A stretch of 64,000 nt of DNA, taken from positions 310,001 through 374,000 of the forward strand of contig NZ_JAODBU010000003.1 in assembly GCF_025336545.1 (NCBI RefSeq), given 5' to 3'. This DNA comes from Eubacterium_U album. GTDB taxonomy: Bacteria > Bacillota > Clostridia > Lachnospirales > Lachnospiraceae. The stretch's first letter is position 1; each line of letters starts with the position of its first letter. Below the pieces are notes generated by a model. That model had not been told where the DNA came from, searched no databases, and was given only the letters and a program-made list of their open reading frames with translations. Of this stretch, positions 8,857 through 18,254 are shown one piece after another. A program made the position numbers and the translations under genes.

Positions 8857-9426
8857 GTGACAGATGAAAGAATTTTAAAGTTGCTGATAAATAAAGACGA
8901 AAAAGCTCTTTATAAATTATCGGGAAAATATGACAAGTTACTTAGTTACATTATTTCAAATATTGTGGGAAACAGACCGGAAGATGTAGAAGAATGCCTG
9001 AATGATACTTATTTTAAGGTATGGAAAAATGCACATAAAATCGATTTAAAAAAAGCATCACTTAAGACATATTTGAAATATGTAGCAAGAAATACGGCGA
9101 TTAACAGAATAAGAGATTTAAGCAAAGATGAAATAATGCTTGAACATGGGGACGCGGAAGAAATGCTTAAAAATTATGTTTCCATAAGCAAAGGACCTGA
9201 AGACAGGGCAATGATTGAAGAAGATGTAAATTTGCTTAAAAATATATTAGATGATTTAAAACCAAGAGAAAAAGAATTGGTTATTAGAAAATATTTTTAC
9301 ATACAGAGTTCCAAAGTGATAGCGCAGGAAATGAATATGGAAGTTACTACGGTAGATTCATATTTATCAAGGCTTAGAAAGAAAATGAAAAAGGAATTCC
9401 AGAGGAGAGAAGAAAGTTATGAGTAA
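8857..9426 (+). CDS. ECF-like RNA polymerase sigma factor
   Basis: This 189-residue sigma-70 family protein has region 2 (DVEECLNDTYFKVWKN, then TYLKYVARNTAINRIRDL) and region 4 (LKPREKELVIRKYFY, then AQEMNMEVTTVDSYLSRLRKKM). Regions 1 and 3 are missing, as in ECF factors. The GTG start at 8857 is preceded by AAGGAG. It overlaps the next small membrane-protein gene by 8 nt, so the two are translationally coupled. It lies directly upstream of the fatty-acid operon and shares a promoter block with it, so autoregulation and control of lipid synthesis are plausible but unproven. Confidence 0.85.
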   Translation: MTDERILKLLINKDEKALYKLSGKYDKLLSYIISNIVGNRPEDVEECLNDTYFKVWKNAHKIDLKKASLKTYLKYVARNTAINRIRDLSKDEIMLEHGDAEEMLKNYVSISKGPEDRAMIEEDVNLLKNILDDLKPREKELVIRKYFYIQSSKVIAQEMNMEVTTVDSYLSRLRKKMKKEFQRREESYE

Positions 9427-9679
9427 TCCAATAATTGAAAATGCGATTTTTGAAAGCAAGTTAATTGATTTATTTAGTAAAATAGATATAAGTGAAGTTG
9501 AAACAGATTATCCGGACGAAGATATTGAAAAGCTAAAATTTGAAGAAACACTACTTGAAAAATGGTGGAATAACAAGAAAGTAAGAAGAGTTACTGAAGT
9601 GGGTGTGCTTGCGGCATCCCTTACAACAGGAATAATTGTTGCAATCAGAGTTATTCACAAAAAGCGAAAGGCTGCATAA
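9419..9679 (+). CDS. small single-pass membrane protein, candidate anti-sigma partner
   Basis: The 86-residue product has an acidic, predicted cytoplasmic N-terminal part (about 1-58). One hydrophobic segment follows (about 60-80, GVLAASLTTGIIVAIRVI), and then a short basic tail, HKKRKAA. Its ATG lies inside the last codons of the sigma gene, so the two are probably made together. I do not recognise the family, and there is no ZAS zinc motif (HxxxCxxC). The position and topology suggest a membrane partner or inhibitor of the sigma factor. That is inference from context only. Confidence 0.6.
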   Translation: MSNPIIENAIFESKLIDLFSKIDISEVETDYPDEDIEKLKFEETLLEKWWNNKKVRRVTEVGVLAASLTTGIIVAIRVIHKKRKAA

Positions 9680-9733
9680 CAGTGAATCAATAAGATATTA
9701 AAAAAATAAAAAAAATAAAATTTTGCAAAAAAA

Positions 9734-9775
9734 TTGCAAGGTTTTATTTTTTTTTGTGTATAAGTATATGTCCGC
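9734..9775 (+). promoter_or_regulatory. promoter-like block of the fatty-acid operon, copy of the sigma-gene block
   Basis: TTGCAAG (9734-9740), 15 nt, GTGTATAAGT (9756-9765), then ATATGTCCG. It matches the block upstream of the sigma gene in both halves and in spacing. The intervening 15 nt are a poly-T tract here and differ from the other copy. Confidence 0.55.
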
Positions 9776-9815
9776 GTTAAAAAAGTGGAACAAAAAGAAA
9801 AGAGGAATTAAAAAA

Positions 9816-10046
9816 ATGGTAGAAAAGATTATTGAATTAGCAAAAGAAAATTTAAGCATTGATGGAGAAATTACAGCAACAAGTTCTTTCAAAGAAGATT
9901 TGGAAGTAGATTCATTAGACTTAATGGAATTAGTTATGGCATTAGAAGATGAATTTAATGTAGAAATTCCATCAGAAGAATTACAGAATATCAAGACAGT
10001 TCAGGATGTTGCTGACTATTTAACATCAAAAGGCGTGGAGGCATAA
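9816..10046 (+). CDS. acpP: acyl carrier protein
   Basis: This 76-residue ACP carries the growing acyl chain on a phosphopantetheine arm attached to Ser33 in the motif EVDSLDLMEL. Its length and acidic composition are typical. The in-frame region upstream of ATG 9816 has no ribosome site, while AAGAGG precedes this ATG. It is the first gene of the fatty-acid operon, and its stop codon is immediately followed by the fabK start. No paired acpS or fabH is present in the window. Confidence 0.95.
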   Translation: MVEKIIELAKENLSIDGEITATSSFKEDLEVDSLDLMELVMALEDEFNVEIPSEELQNIKTVQDVADYLTSKGVEA

Positions 10047-10970
10047 ATGAAAACAAGAATAACAGAATTGCTTAAAATTAAGCATCCTATTATTCAGGGA
10101 GGTATGGCATGGGTAGCTGACCATCATTTGGCAGCTGCTGTGTCAAATGCCGGCGGACTTGGAATTATAGGTGCGGCAAATGCTCCAGCAGAAGTAGTTA
10201 GAGAGGAAATAAGAAAGACAAGAGAATTAACAGATAAGCCTTTTGGGGTAAATGTAATGCTTCTTAGTCCATCAGCAGATGAAGTTGCAAAAGTAGTTGT
10301 TGAAGAAAAAGTTCCCGTAGTTACAACAGGTGCAGGAAATCCTGAAAAATATATGGAAATGTGGAAAGAAGCGGGAATAACTGTTATTCCGGTTATTGCT
10401 TCTGTAGCGATGGCAAGAAGATTAGAAAGAACCGGAGTTGACGCGGTTATCGCAGAAGGATGTGAATCAGGCGGCCATATTGGTGAATCAACTTCAATGA
10501 CTTTAATACCACAGGTAGCTGATGCGATAGAAATTCCTGTAATTGGAGCAGGTGGCGTAGGCGATGGAAGAGGCATGGCAGCAATGTTTATGTTAGGTGC
10601 TGAAGGAATTCAGGCAGGTACATGTTTCTTAGTGGCAAACGAAACAAATATTCATGAAAATTATAAAAATAAAGTTTTAAAGGCAAAAGATATTGACTCG
10701 GTTGTAACAGGAAGAAGCCATGGACATCCGGCACGTTCATTAAGAAATAATATGACAAGACAATATGTAAAAATGGAAAATGAAGGTGCAGGATTTGAAG
10801 AATTAGAATATCTCACATTAGGCTCGCTTAGAAAGGCAGTGCAAGATGGAGATACACAGAATGGCTCTTTTATGGCAGGACAGATAGCAGGACTTATACA
10901 TGAAACAAAAAGCTGCAAGGAAATAATTGAAGAAATGGAAAATCAGGCAGAAAAACTTTTGAAATTATAA
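10047..10970 (+). CDS. fabK: enoyl-ACP reductase II (FabK)
   Basis: FabK is an FMN-dependent TIM-barrel flavoprotein that reduces trans-2-enoyl-ACP with NAD(P)H, replacing FabI in many Firmicutes. The 307-residue protein shows PIIQGGMAWVADHHLAAAVSNAGGLG in shorter recognisable blocks: IIQGGMAW, AAVSNAGGLG, SGGHIGES, GAGGVGDGRG and MLGAEGIQAGT. The ATG abuts the acpP stop, with GGAGG just inside acpP, so coupling is likely. The position between acpP and fabD is classical for FabK. It belongs to the nitronate-monooxygenase superfamily, but this context decides the call. Confidence 0.93.
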   Translation: MKTRITELLKIKHPIIQGGMAWVADHHLAAAVSNAGGLGIIGAANAPAEVVREEIRKTRELTDKPFGVNVMLLSPSADEVAKVVVEEKVPVVTTGAGNPEKYMEMWKEAGITVIPVIASVAMARRLERTGVDAVIAEGCESGGHIGESTSMTLIPQVADAIEIPVIGAGGVGDGRGMAAMFMLGAEGIQAGTCFLVANETNIHENYKNKVLKAKDIDSVVTGRSHGHPARSLRNNMTRQYVKMENEGAGFEELEYLTLGSLRKAVQDGDTQNGSFMAGQIAGLIHETKSCKEIIEEMENQAEKLLKL

Positions 10971-11069
10971 ATGTCAATTGAAATTTTTAAATAAAAAATA
11001 AAAGCAGGAAAATAAATAAGTATGTAGCAAATAAAAAACATGAATTATAACTCAAAGTTAGGAGGAAAC

Positions 11070-11996
11070 ATGGGAAAGACGGCATTTATTTTTCCGGGAC
11101 AAGGTGCTCAGTATTTTGGAATGGGAAAAGATTTTTTTGATAAATATGAAGACAGTAAAAAATATTTTGAAGAAGCATCGAAGATTCTTGGATTTGATAT
11201 GGAAAAGATGTGCTTTGAAGAAAATGAAGATTTAAACAATACACAGTATACACAGGCAGCAATGTTTACAGTATGCGCAGCAATTTTACAACAGATTGAA
11301 AAAACAGGAGTAAAGCCTGACGTGTGTGCAGGATTAAGTCTTGGAGAATATGCAGCACTTTATTCATGCGGAACAATTACATTTGAGGATGCGGTTTATC
11401 TCCTAAGAAAAAGAGGAATGTTTATGGATGAAGAAGTTCCGGATGGTAAAGGAACAATGGCAGCAGTGCTTGGAATGGATGCAGATAAAATTGATGATAT
11501 TTGCAAAAATACAGAAGGAGAAGTGGCAGTTGCAAATTATAATTGTCCGGGTCAGATTGTTATAACAGGTGAAACTGATGCAGTAGAGAAAGCTTCAAAA
11601 ACTTTAGCAGAAAATGGAGCAAAGAGAGTTTTGCCACTTAAGGTAAGCGGACCATTTCACTCTGCCATGCTAAAAGGGGCAGGAGATAAGCTGGAAAAAG
11701 AATTGAAAAATATTGAGCTTAAAGAACTTAAAATGCCGTATGTGGCAAATTGTAATGCAAGTTACATATATGATAATTCACAAATAAAAGAACTTCTAAA
11801 AAAACAGATTTCATCACCTGTAAAATTTATGCAGAGTGTTGAAAAAATGATAGATGATGGAGTTGATACATTTGTTGAAATAGGACCGGGGAAAACACTT
11901 TCTAAATTTGTTAAAAAAATCAATAAAGATGTAACGGTAATAAATATTGAAAAAGTGGATGATTTAGAAAAACTGAAAGGATTAGAAATATGTTAA
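11070..11996 (+). CDS. fabD: malonyl-CoA:ACP transacylase
   Basis: FabD loads malonate from CoA onto ACP. The 308-residue product has the oxyanion motif FPGQGAQ, the nucleophile Ser90 in [10 protein letters not shown], and the partner His in GPFHSAML. An upstream in-frame ATG at 11040 lacks a ribosome site, whereas AGGAGG at 11060-11065 fits ATG 11070. It overlaps fabG by 7 nt. About 100 nt separate it from fabK, but no terminator is seen there. Confidence 0.95.
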   Translation: MGKTAFIFPGQGAQYFGMGKDFFDKYEDSKKYFEEASKILGFDMEKMCFEENEDLNNTQYTQAAMFTVCAAILQQIEKTGVKPDVCAGLSLGEYAALYSCGTITFEDAVYLLRKRGMFMDEEVPDGKGTMAAVLGMDADKIDDICKNTEGEVAVANYNCPGQIVITGETDAVEKASKTLAENGAKRVLPLKVSGPFHSAMLKGAGDKLEKELKNIELKELKMPYVANCNASYIYDNSQIKELLKKQISSPVKFMQSVEKMIDDGVDTFVEIGPGKTLSKFVKKINKDVTVINIEKVDDLEKLKGLEIC

Positions 11997-12730
11997 GTAA
12001 TAAAGTAGCAATTGTTACAGGAGCTTCCAGAGGAATAGGCGCTAAGGTGGCAAAGACATTTGCTGAAAATAACGCAGTTGTAATAGTAAATTATGCAGGC
12101 TCTAAGGAAAAGGCAGAAAATGTTGTTGACGAAATTATTAAATCAGGGGGAAAAGCAGAAGCTTATAAATGCAATGTAGCCTCATTTGATGAAGTAAAAG
12201 AAATGATGGAATATGTTGTAAAAACTTATGGAAGAATAGACATTCTTGTAAACAATGCAGGGATTACAAAAGATAATCTTTTGCTCAGAATGTCAGAACA
12301 GGAATTTGACGATGTAATAGATGTTAATTTAAAAGGAACATTTAATTGTATGAAAAATGTAACAAGACAAATGATGCGACAAAAAAACGGAAGGATAATT
12401 AACATGTCTTCAGTAGTTGGAGTTCATGGAAATGCAGGACAATTAAATTACAGTGCTTCAAAAGCAGGAATAATAGGAATGACTAAATCGCTTGCAAAAG
12501 AAATGGCTTCCAGAAATATAACTGTAAATGCAATTGCACCCGGATTTATTGAAACTGATATGACGGGTCAGCTGGATGAAAATGTGAAGAAACAGATTTT
12601 ATCAGGAATTCCGGCTAATTGTCTTGGAAATGTAAATGATATTGCACAGACGGCGCTGTTTTTGGCATCTGATGGAGCAAGATATATTACAGGACAGGTT
12701 ATCGGAGTAGATGGAGGTATGGGAATTTGA
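11990..12730 (+). CDS. fabG: 3-oxoacyl-ACP reductase
   Basis: FabG is an NADPH-dependent short-chain dehydrogenase that reduces beta-ketoacyl-ACP. The 246-residue protein has the cofactor loop TGASRGIG, the NNAG motif, and the catalytic triad Ser140/141, Tyr154 and Lys158 (NYSASKAG). It ends with the conserved [14 protein letters not shown]. It overlaps fabD upstream and fabF downstream by a few bases, consistent with translational coupling within the FAS operon. Confidence 0.95.
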   Translation: MLSNKVAIVTGASRGIGAKVAKTFAENNAVVIVNYAGSKEKAENVVDEIIKSGGKAEAYKCNVASFDEVKEMMEYVVKTYGRIDILVNNAGITKDNLLLRMSEQEFDDVIDVNLKGTFNCMKNVTRQMMRQKNGRIINMSSVVGVHGNAGQLNYSASKAGIIGMTKSLAKEMASRNITVNAIAPGFIETDMTGQLDENVKKQILSGIPANCLGNVNDIAQTALFLASDGARYITGQVIGVDGGMGI

Positions 12731-13962
12731 AACGAAGAGTAGTAGTAACCGGATTAGGAATAATATCACCAATTGGTAATGACATAGATACATTTTGGGA
12801 AAATGTGAAAAAAGGAACAGTAGGAATCGGAGAGATAACAAAATTTGATACTACGGATTTTAAGGTAAAACTTGCAGCAGAAGTTAAAGATTTTGATGCT
12901 ACAAAATATATGGATAAGCGCGAAGCAAGAAGAATGGAATTGTTTTCTCAGTATGCAGTAGCAGCGGCAAAACAGGCAGTTGAAGATTCAGGGCTTGATT
13001 TGGAAAAAACAGATAAAAACAGAATGGGTGTTTCTATAGGCTCAGGAGTTGGAAGCTTGCAGGCGATGGAAAGAGAACATAAAAAGTTACTTGAAAAAGG
13101 ACCGGGAAGAATTAGCCCGATGTTAGTTCCGATGATGATTACAAATATGGCAGCAGGAAATGTGGCAATTCAGTTTGGCTGTAAAGGCAAGTGTTTAAAC
13201 ATCGTAACTGCATGTGCAACAGGAACACATTCGATAGGAGAAGCATTCAGATACATTCAGTATGGTGATGCAGATATTATGCTTGCAGGTGGAACGGAAG
13301 CATCAGTTTGTCCAATTGGAGTGGGCGGATTTACAGCACTTACAGCACTTTCAACACAGGAAGATCCTTTAAGAGCTTCAATCCCATTTGACAAAGAAAG
13401 AAGTGGATTTGTTATGGGTGAGGGTGCAGGAGTTGTTGTATTAGAAGAATACGAGCATGCAATAAAGCGCGGAGCAAAGATATATGGTGAAGTTGCAGGG
13501 TATGGAGCAACATGTGATGCATTTCACATTACATCACCTGCCGAAGATGGTGAAGGTGCAGCAAGGGCTATGATGCTTGCGATGGAAGATGGAAATGTAA
13601 AACCTGAGCAGGTTGAGTATATAAATGCACATGGAACAAGTACACATCATAATGATTTATTTGAAACAATGGCAATTAAAAAAGCATTTGGTGATAAAGC
13701 ATATGATTTAAATGTAAATTCAACAAAGTCGATGGTAGGTCATATGTTAGGTGCAGCAGGGGCTGTGGAATTTATCGTATGTATCAAATCGGTTATGGAA
13801 GATTACATCCATAAAACAGCAGGCTTTAAAGTAAAAGATGAAGAATTGGATTTGAATTACACACCTGAGGCTGTTAATAGAAAAGTAAATTATGCCATAA
13901 GTAATTCATTAGGTTTTGGTGGACATAACGGCAGCATAATGGTTAAAAAATTTGAAGTATAA
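12727..13962 (+). CDS. fabF: beta-ketoacyl-ACP synthase II
   Basis: FabF carries out the elongating Claisen condensation of acyl-ACP with malonyl-ACP. The 411-residue product has the nucleophile Cys163 (TACATGTHS) and the two catalytic His in [12 protein letters not shown] and [11 protein letters not shown]. It closes with [11 protein letters not shown]. The start is TTG at 12727, overlapping the fabG stop by 4 nt, with GGAGG inside fabG. No alternative Met fits the conserved N-terminus (RRVVVTGLG). No FabH-type initiating synthase is encoded nearby. Confidence 0.95.
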   Translation: MKRRVVVTGLGIISPIGNDIDTFWENVKKGTVGIGEITKFDTTDFKVKLAAEVKDFDATKYMDKREARRMELFSQYAVAAAKQAVEDSGLDLEKTDKNRMGVSIGSGVGSLQAMEREHKKLLEKGPGRISPMLVPMMITNMAAGNVAIQFGCKGKCLNIVTACATGTHSIGEAFRYIQYGDADIMLAGGTEASVCPIGVGGFTALTALSTQEDPLRASIPFDKERSGFVMGEGAGVVVLEEYEHAIKRGAKIYGEVAGYGATCDAFHITSPAEDGEGAARAMMLAMEDGNVKPEQVEYINAHGTSTHHNDLFETMAIKKAFGDKAYDLNVNSTKSMVGHMLGAAGAVEFIVCIKSVMEDYIHKTAGFKVKDEELDLNYTPEAVNRKVNYAISNSLGFGGHNGSIMVKKFEV

Positions 13963-14006
13963 TAGCTGAAAAAATAAATGATTATGATTATGAAAAGGAA
14001 ATTAAA

Positions 14007-14456
14007 ATGGATTATGAACAAATAGAAAAACTGATAGATAAGGTTAATAAATCAAAAATAACAGAATTATCAGTTGAAGAAGGAAATTTTAAATTAAATA
14101 TAAAGGCAGAACAGAGTGTGGCAATGGCAGCTTTAACAGTTCCAGGCAATTTGCCTGATGCAAATGTAGAAACTATTAGAACTGTGGGCGTGAATGAAAA
14201 TGAAGGACAAAGTGATGATTTAGAAGAAATAAAAAGTCCTTTGGTTGGAACGTTTTATGCGGCAAGAGCTGAGGGGGAAGAACCGTTTATCAAGGTGGGA
14301 GACAAAATAAAAAAAGGTCAAACAATAGGAATCATTGAAGCCATGAAACTAATGAATGAAATTAGTGCAACATGTGATGGCGTAGTTGAAGAGATTCTGG
14401 TTGAAAATGAAGATTTAGTAGAGTATGGACAGGTAATCGTAAAAGTTAGCAAATAA
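14007..14456 (+). CDS. accB: biotin carboxyl carrier protein of acetyl-CoA carboxylase
   Basis: AccB carries the biotin that shuttles CO2 between AccC and the AccD/AccA carboxyltransferase. It is 149 residues long. An N-terminal helical/linker part is followed by the biotinyl domain (about 75-149), with biotinylated Lys114 in EAMKLMNEI. AAAAGGAAATTAAA precedes the ATG. The order accB-fabZ-accC-accD-accA is standard in Firmicutes FAS operons. Confidence 0.95.
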   Translation: MDYEQIEKLIDKVNKSKITELSVEEGNFKLNIKAEQSVAMAALTVPGNLPDANVETIRTVGVNENEGQSDDLEEIKSPLVGTFYAARAEGEEPFIKVGDKIKKGQTIGIIEAMKLMNEISATCDGVVEEILVENEDLVEYGQVIVKVSK

Positions 14457-14562
14457 GAAACTGTATTAATTAGAAGATTAGAAAAGTGAAGAATCGCTTT
14501 ATAGAAATAATGAATCTTAAATGCTAAAAAAGTTGCGCATTTGCAACAGAATGGAGATTAAT

Positions 14563-14985
14563 ATGTTAAACACAAAGGAAATAATGGATATAATTCCTCA
14601 CAGACAGCCGTTTTTACTTGTAGACAGAATAGAAGAAATGGAAGTAGGAAAGAGAGCAGTAGGAATTAAATGTGTAAGCTATAATGAACCGTTTTTTGCA
14701 GGACATTTTCCAGATCAGCCTGTAATGCCGGGAGTGCTTATTATTGAAGCAATGGCACAGGTAGGAGCTGTCAGTTTATTATCAGACGATAAATATAAAG
14801 GAAAAACTCCTTTATTTGGTGGAATTAAAAACGCTAAATTTAGAAGAAAAGTTGTTCCGGGAGATGTGCTTAGAATGGAAGTGGAAATGACTAGAGTGCG
14901 TGGACCACTTGGTATAGGTGAAGGAAAAGCGTATGTAGATGGAGAACTTTGCGCACAGGCAGAACTTGTATTTGCAATACAGTGA
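14563..14985 (+). CDS. fabZ: 3-hydroxyacyl-ACP dehydratase
   Basis: FabZ dehydrates 3-hydroxyacyl-ACP to the trans-2-enoyl form. The 140-residue hot-dog protein has the catalytic His48 ([12 protein letters not shown]) and Glu62 ([11 protein letters not shown]). The in-frame ATG at 14521 has no ribosome site, while ATGGAGATT precedes ATG 14563. A small GTTGC/GCAAC hairpin lies just upstream (14531-14546). It could affect translation, though this is weak evidence. It sits between accB and accC. Confidence 0.94.
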   Translation: MLNTKEIMDIIPHRQPFLLVDRIEEMEVGKRAVGIKCVSYNEPFFAGHFPDQPVMPGVLIIEAMAQVGAVSLLSDDKYKGKTPLFGGIKNAKFRRKVVPGDVLRMEVEMTRVRGPLGIGEGKAYVDGELCAQAELVFAIQ

Positions 14986-15015
14986 AAATGTTGTTAGTCG
15001 AAAAGGAGAAAGTAG

Positions 15016-16362
15016 ATGTTTGAAAAAATTCTAATAGCAAATCGAGGCGAAATCGCTGTTCGAATAATAAGAGCTTGTAGAGAAATGGGAATTCAAACAG
15101 TGGCAGTTTGCTCAGAAGTAGATAAAGATGCACTTCATGCACAACTTGCGGATGAATGTGTGTGTATTGGTTCTTATAAATCAAAAGATAGTTATTTAAA
15201 TATAGAAAAAATATTAAGTGCAGCAATTGCTACAAAGGCAGATGCGATACATCCTGGATTTGGTTTTTTATCAGAAAACAGCAAATTTGCAAAAATATGT
15301 AATGAATGCAATATAGAATTTATCGGGCCTTCAGTAGAAAGTATGATAAATATGGGAAATAAATCTATAGCAAGACAAACTATGATTAAAGCAGGAGTAC
15401 CTGTAGTTCCGGGAACAAATGAGCCTCTTACAGATGCTTATCAGGGAAAGAAAATAGCTGACGAAATAGGTTATCCGGTAATAGTAAAAGCAGTTTCCGG
15501 CGGTGGCGGAAAAGGTATGAGGGAAGTAAGAAAAAGCGAAGATTTTGTAAAATTATTTGAAACTGCAAAAAAAGAAACAGAAATTGCCTTTGGTGATGAC
15601 CAGATGTATATAGAAAAATTTGTGGAAAATGCAAGACATATCGAATTTCAGATTATAGGGGACAAATTTGGAAATGTATTACAACTAGGAGAGCGAGATT
15701 GCAGTATTCAAAGAAGACATCAGAAGTTAGTTGAAGAAACTCCTTCGGTTGTTTTAAAAGAAGAAGTAAGAAAGAAAATGGGAGAAGCGGCAATTAAAGC
15801 CGCAAAGGCTGCAAAATATTACAGTGCAGGAACAATAGAATTTTTGCTTGATAAAGATGGTGAACATTTTTATTTCATGGAAATGAATACAAGAATTCAG
15901 GTAGAACATCCTGTGACAGAAATGGTGACAGGAGTTGATTTGATAAAAGAAATGATAATGGTAGCAGCAGGTGAAAAACTTACAATGACACAGAACGATG
16001 TAAAACATTCGGGATGTGCAATAGAGTGTCGAATAAATGCAGAAGACCCTGACAATCATTTTATCCCATGCCCAGGTACCGTAAATGAACTTCATTTCCC
16101 GGGAGGAAATGGAATACGGGTAGATTCCGCATTGTTTCACGGGTACAAAATTCCTTCGTGTTACGACTCGATGGTGGCAAAAATAATAGTTCACGGCCAC
16201 GACAGAAAAGAGGCCATTGAGAAAATGAGAAGTGCGCTAGGGGAAGTTGTAATTGATGGGATAAAAACGAATTTAGATTTACAGTATGAAATTATTAATT
16301 CAAATGAATTTGCCAAAGGGAATGCACTGGAAATCAACAGACGTTTGGATGATAGAGGTTAA
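15016..16362 (+). CDS. accC: biotin carboxylase subunit of acetyl-CoA carboxylase
   Basis: AccC is the ATP-grasp enzyme that carboxylates biotin on AccB using bicarbonate. The 448-residue protein starts with FEKILIANRGEIAVRI and has the glycine-rich ATP lid SGGGGKGMR. It also has RDCSIQRRHQKLVEE and the metal-binding block EMNTRIQVEHPVTEM. AAAAGGAGAAAG precedes the start. Length and motifs are standard. A 113-nt gap without a terminator separates it from accD. Confidence 0.96.
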   Translation: MFEKILIANRGEIAVRIIRACREMGIQTVAVCSEVDKDALHAQLADECVCIGSYKSKDSYLNIEKILSAAIATKADAIHPGFGFLSENSKFAKICNECNIEFIGPSVESMINMGNKSIARQTMIKAGVPVVPGTNEPLTDAYQGKKIADEIGYPVIVKAVSGGGGKGMREVRKSEDFVKLFETAKKETEIAFGDDQMYIEKFVENARHIEFQIIGDKFGNVLQLGERDCSIQRRHQKLVEETPSVVLKEEVRKKMGEAAIKAAKAAKYYSAGTIEFLLDKDGEHFYFMEMNTRIQVEHPVTEMVTGVDLIKEMIMVAAGEKLTMTQNDVKHSGCAIECRINAEDPDNHFIPCPGTVNELHFPGGNGIRVDSALFHGYKIPSCYDSMVAKIIVHGHDRKEAIEKMRSALGEVVIDGIKTNLDLQYEIINSNEFAKGNALEINRRLDDRG

Positions 16363-16475
16363 AAATCATTGCAATGAATAGTCATGTGCTAAAGACAATA
16401 AAAATTATGACGCCCGGGGATAGAGATAAAAATGGGTTGTAAAAATATGGACGCTTTGAAATCAGAGGTTAAAAA

Positions 16476-17312
16476 ATGTTAAAAGAAATGTTGAAAAAAA
16501 CTCCGAAAAGAATAGGAAAGAATGAAAGCAATAAGTCAAATGTTCCTGATGGAATGTTTATGCGTTGTCCAAAATGTAAGGAAATAATCTATTCTGAGGA
16601 TTTAGTGGCAAATAAATATGTATGCCCAAAATGTGAACATTATTTCAGAATAAATGCAAAACAAAGAATTGAAATGGTGTTAGACAGGGGTAGCTTTGTA
16701 GAATGGGATAAGGAAATTGTAACGGACAATCCGTTACAGTTTCCAAATTATATTGAAAAAATAGAAAAAGCACAAAAGTTAACAGGGCTTGATGAAGCTG
16801 TAATTACAGGAAAAGGAACAATTAAAGGAAAAGAAGTTGCGATTGGAGTAATGTCTGCGGATTTCATAATGGGAAGTATGGGAAGCGTAGTAGGAGAAAG
16901 AATTACAAGATTATTTGAGAAAGCAACTGAAGAAAAATTACCGGTTGTTATGTTTTGCTGTTCAGGTGGAGCCCGTATGCAGGAAGGCACAGTATCTCTT
17001 ATGCAAATGGCAAAAACGAGCCAGGCAGTTAAAAGACATGATGAAGCAGGACTTTTATATGTTTCAGTATTAACTGACCCAACAACAGGAGGGGTTACGG
17101 CGAGTTTTGCAATGCTTGGAGATGTAATAATTGCTGAACCGGGAGCATTGATTGGGTTTGCCGGACAAAGAGTAATTGAGCAGACAATTCATCAGAAACT
17201 TCCTGAAGGATTTCAACGGGCAGAATTTTTATTGAAACACGGATTTATAGATAAAATTGTGACTAGAACAAGATTGAAAAAAACATTGGAATTTCTTATT
17301 TTATCTAATTAA
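16476..17312 (+). CDS. accD: acetyl-CoA carboxylase carboxyltransferase subunit beta
   Basis: AccD and AccA form the carboxyltransferase that moves CO2 from biotin to acetyl-CoA. The 278-residue product has the zinc ribbon (CPKCKE, then CPKCEHYF) and the crotonase-like core with [12 protein letters not shown] and [12 protein letters not shown]. It ends soon after GFIDKIVTR with a short Lys-rich tail. It is followed 21 nt later by accA. Confidence 0.95.
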   Translation: MLKEMLKKTPKRIGKNESNKSNVPDGMFMRCPKCKEIIYSEDLVANKYVCPKCEHYFRINAKQRIEMVLDRGSFVEWDKEIVTDNPLQFPNYIEKIEKAQKLTGLDEAVITGKGTIKGKEVAIGVMSADFIMGSMGSVVGERITRLFEKATEEKLPVVMFCCSGGARMQEGTVSLMQMAKTSQAVKRHDEAGLLYVSVLTDPTTGGVTASFAMLGDVIIAEPGALIGFAGQRVIEQTIHQKLPEGFQRAEFLLKHGFIDKIVTRTRLKKTLEFLILSN

Positions 17313-17333
17313 GCAAAGCGAAAGGGCATAGAA

Positions 17334-18125
17334 ATGGAACAAATACTTACGCCATGGGAGCGCGTTAAAATAGCCAGAGATAAAGACAGACCATATAGTT
17401 TTGATTATATAAATGAAATATTTGACAGATTTTTAGAATTACATGGTGACAGATTTTATGGAGATGACGGAGCAATTGTAGGTGGAATTGGTGAAATCAA
17501 TGGCAGCTATTTTACGATAATAGCTCAGCAAAAAGGAAGAAATGTAAAACAGAATATTACCAGAAATTTTGGTATGCCATCGCCTGAAGGATACAGAAAA
17601 GGAATCAGACTTATGAAGCAGGCAGAAAAATTTAACCGCCCAATTATTTGCTTTGTAGACACGCCGGGAGCATATCCGGGAATTGAGGCAGAGGAAAGAG
17701 GACAGGGAGAAGCGATTGCAAAAAGTATATTTGAAATGTCAGGACTAAAAGTTCCGGTTCTTACAATAGTTATAGGCGAAGGAGGAAGCGGAGGAGCTTT
17801 GGCAAATGCAGTGGCAAATAAAGTTTTAATGCTTGAGAATGCAATGTATTCAATACTTTCTCCTGAAGGATTTGCAACAATTCTTTGGAAAGACGGTTCA
17901 AGAGCGGATGAAGCTGCAAGCGTGATGAAATGCACATCTCATAAATTGCTTGAACTAGGTATAATTGATGGGATTATTGAAGAAGAACAGCAGGCATCAC
18001 TTGAAAATGTAGATATAATAGCTGAAGAAATAAAAAAAGAAATTTTAAAGTTTGCTGATGAGTACAAAGACAAAAATCCTGAATATATCAGAAATCAAAG
18101 ATATGAAAGATTCAGGCAAATGTAA
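17334..18125 (+). CDS. accA: acetyl-CoA carboxylase carboxyltransferase subunit alpha
   Basis: This is the partner of AccD. The 263-residue protein has the core motifs [20 protein letters not shown] and [11 protein letters not shown], with [12 protein letters not shown] near the C-terminus. It is shorter than the roughly 320-residue proteobacterial form because the N-terminal extension is reduced, which is normal in Clostridia. It is translated from ATG 17334 after AAAGGGCATAG. Confidence 0.95.
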   Translation: MEQILTPWERVKIARDKDRPYSFDYINEIFDRFLELHGDRFYGDDGAIVGGIGEINGSYFTIIAQQKGRNVKQNITRNFGMPSPEGYRKGIRLMKQAEKFNRPIICFVDTPGAYPGIEAEERGQGEAIAKSIFEMSGLKVPVLTIVIGEGGSGGALANAVANKVLMLENAMYSILSPEGFATILWKDGSRADEAASVMKCTSHKLLELGIIDGIIEEEQQASLENVDIIAEEIKKEILKFADEYKDKNPEYIRNQRYERFRQM

Positions 18126-18136
18126 TATATGAATTC

Positions 18137-18204
18137 AAAAACATAAATAGCAGAGTTGGAAAATAAAAAATCGAAAACATAAATAGTTGAGTTGAAAAAA
18201 ACGG
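18137..18204 (+). repeat. two imperfect 37-bp direct repeats
   Basis: The segment AAAACATAAATAG-x2-GAGTTG occurs at 18137 and again at 18174, each followed by an A-rich stretch ending in CG. It lies in the 129-nt spacer between accA and the following flavoprotein gene. It is probably a small local duplication. Confidence 0.55.
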
Positions 18205-18254
18205 AAAAATGAAAACACTACACAAATTTAGGCAAACTAAATATGGAGATATAA

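Noticed and set aside
10124..10576. 150-residue minus-strand ORF inside fabK
   Set aside because: It is a codon-bias shadow of the fabK coding frame with no ribosome site.
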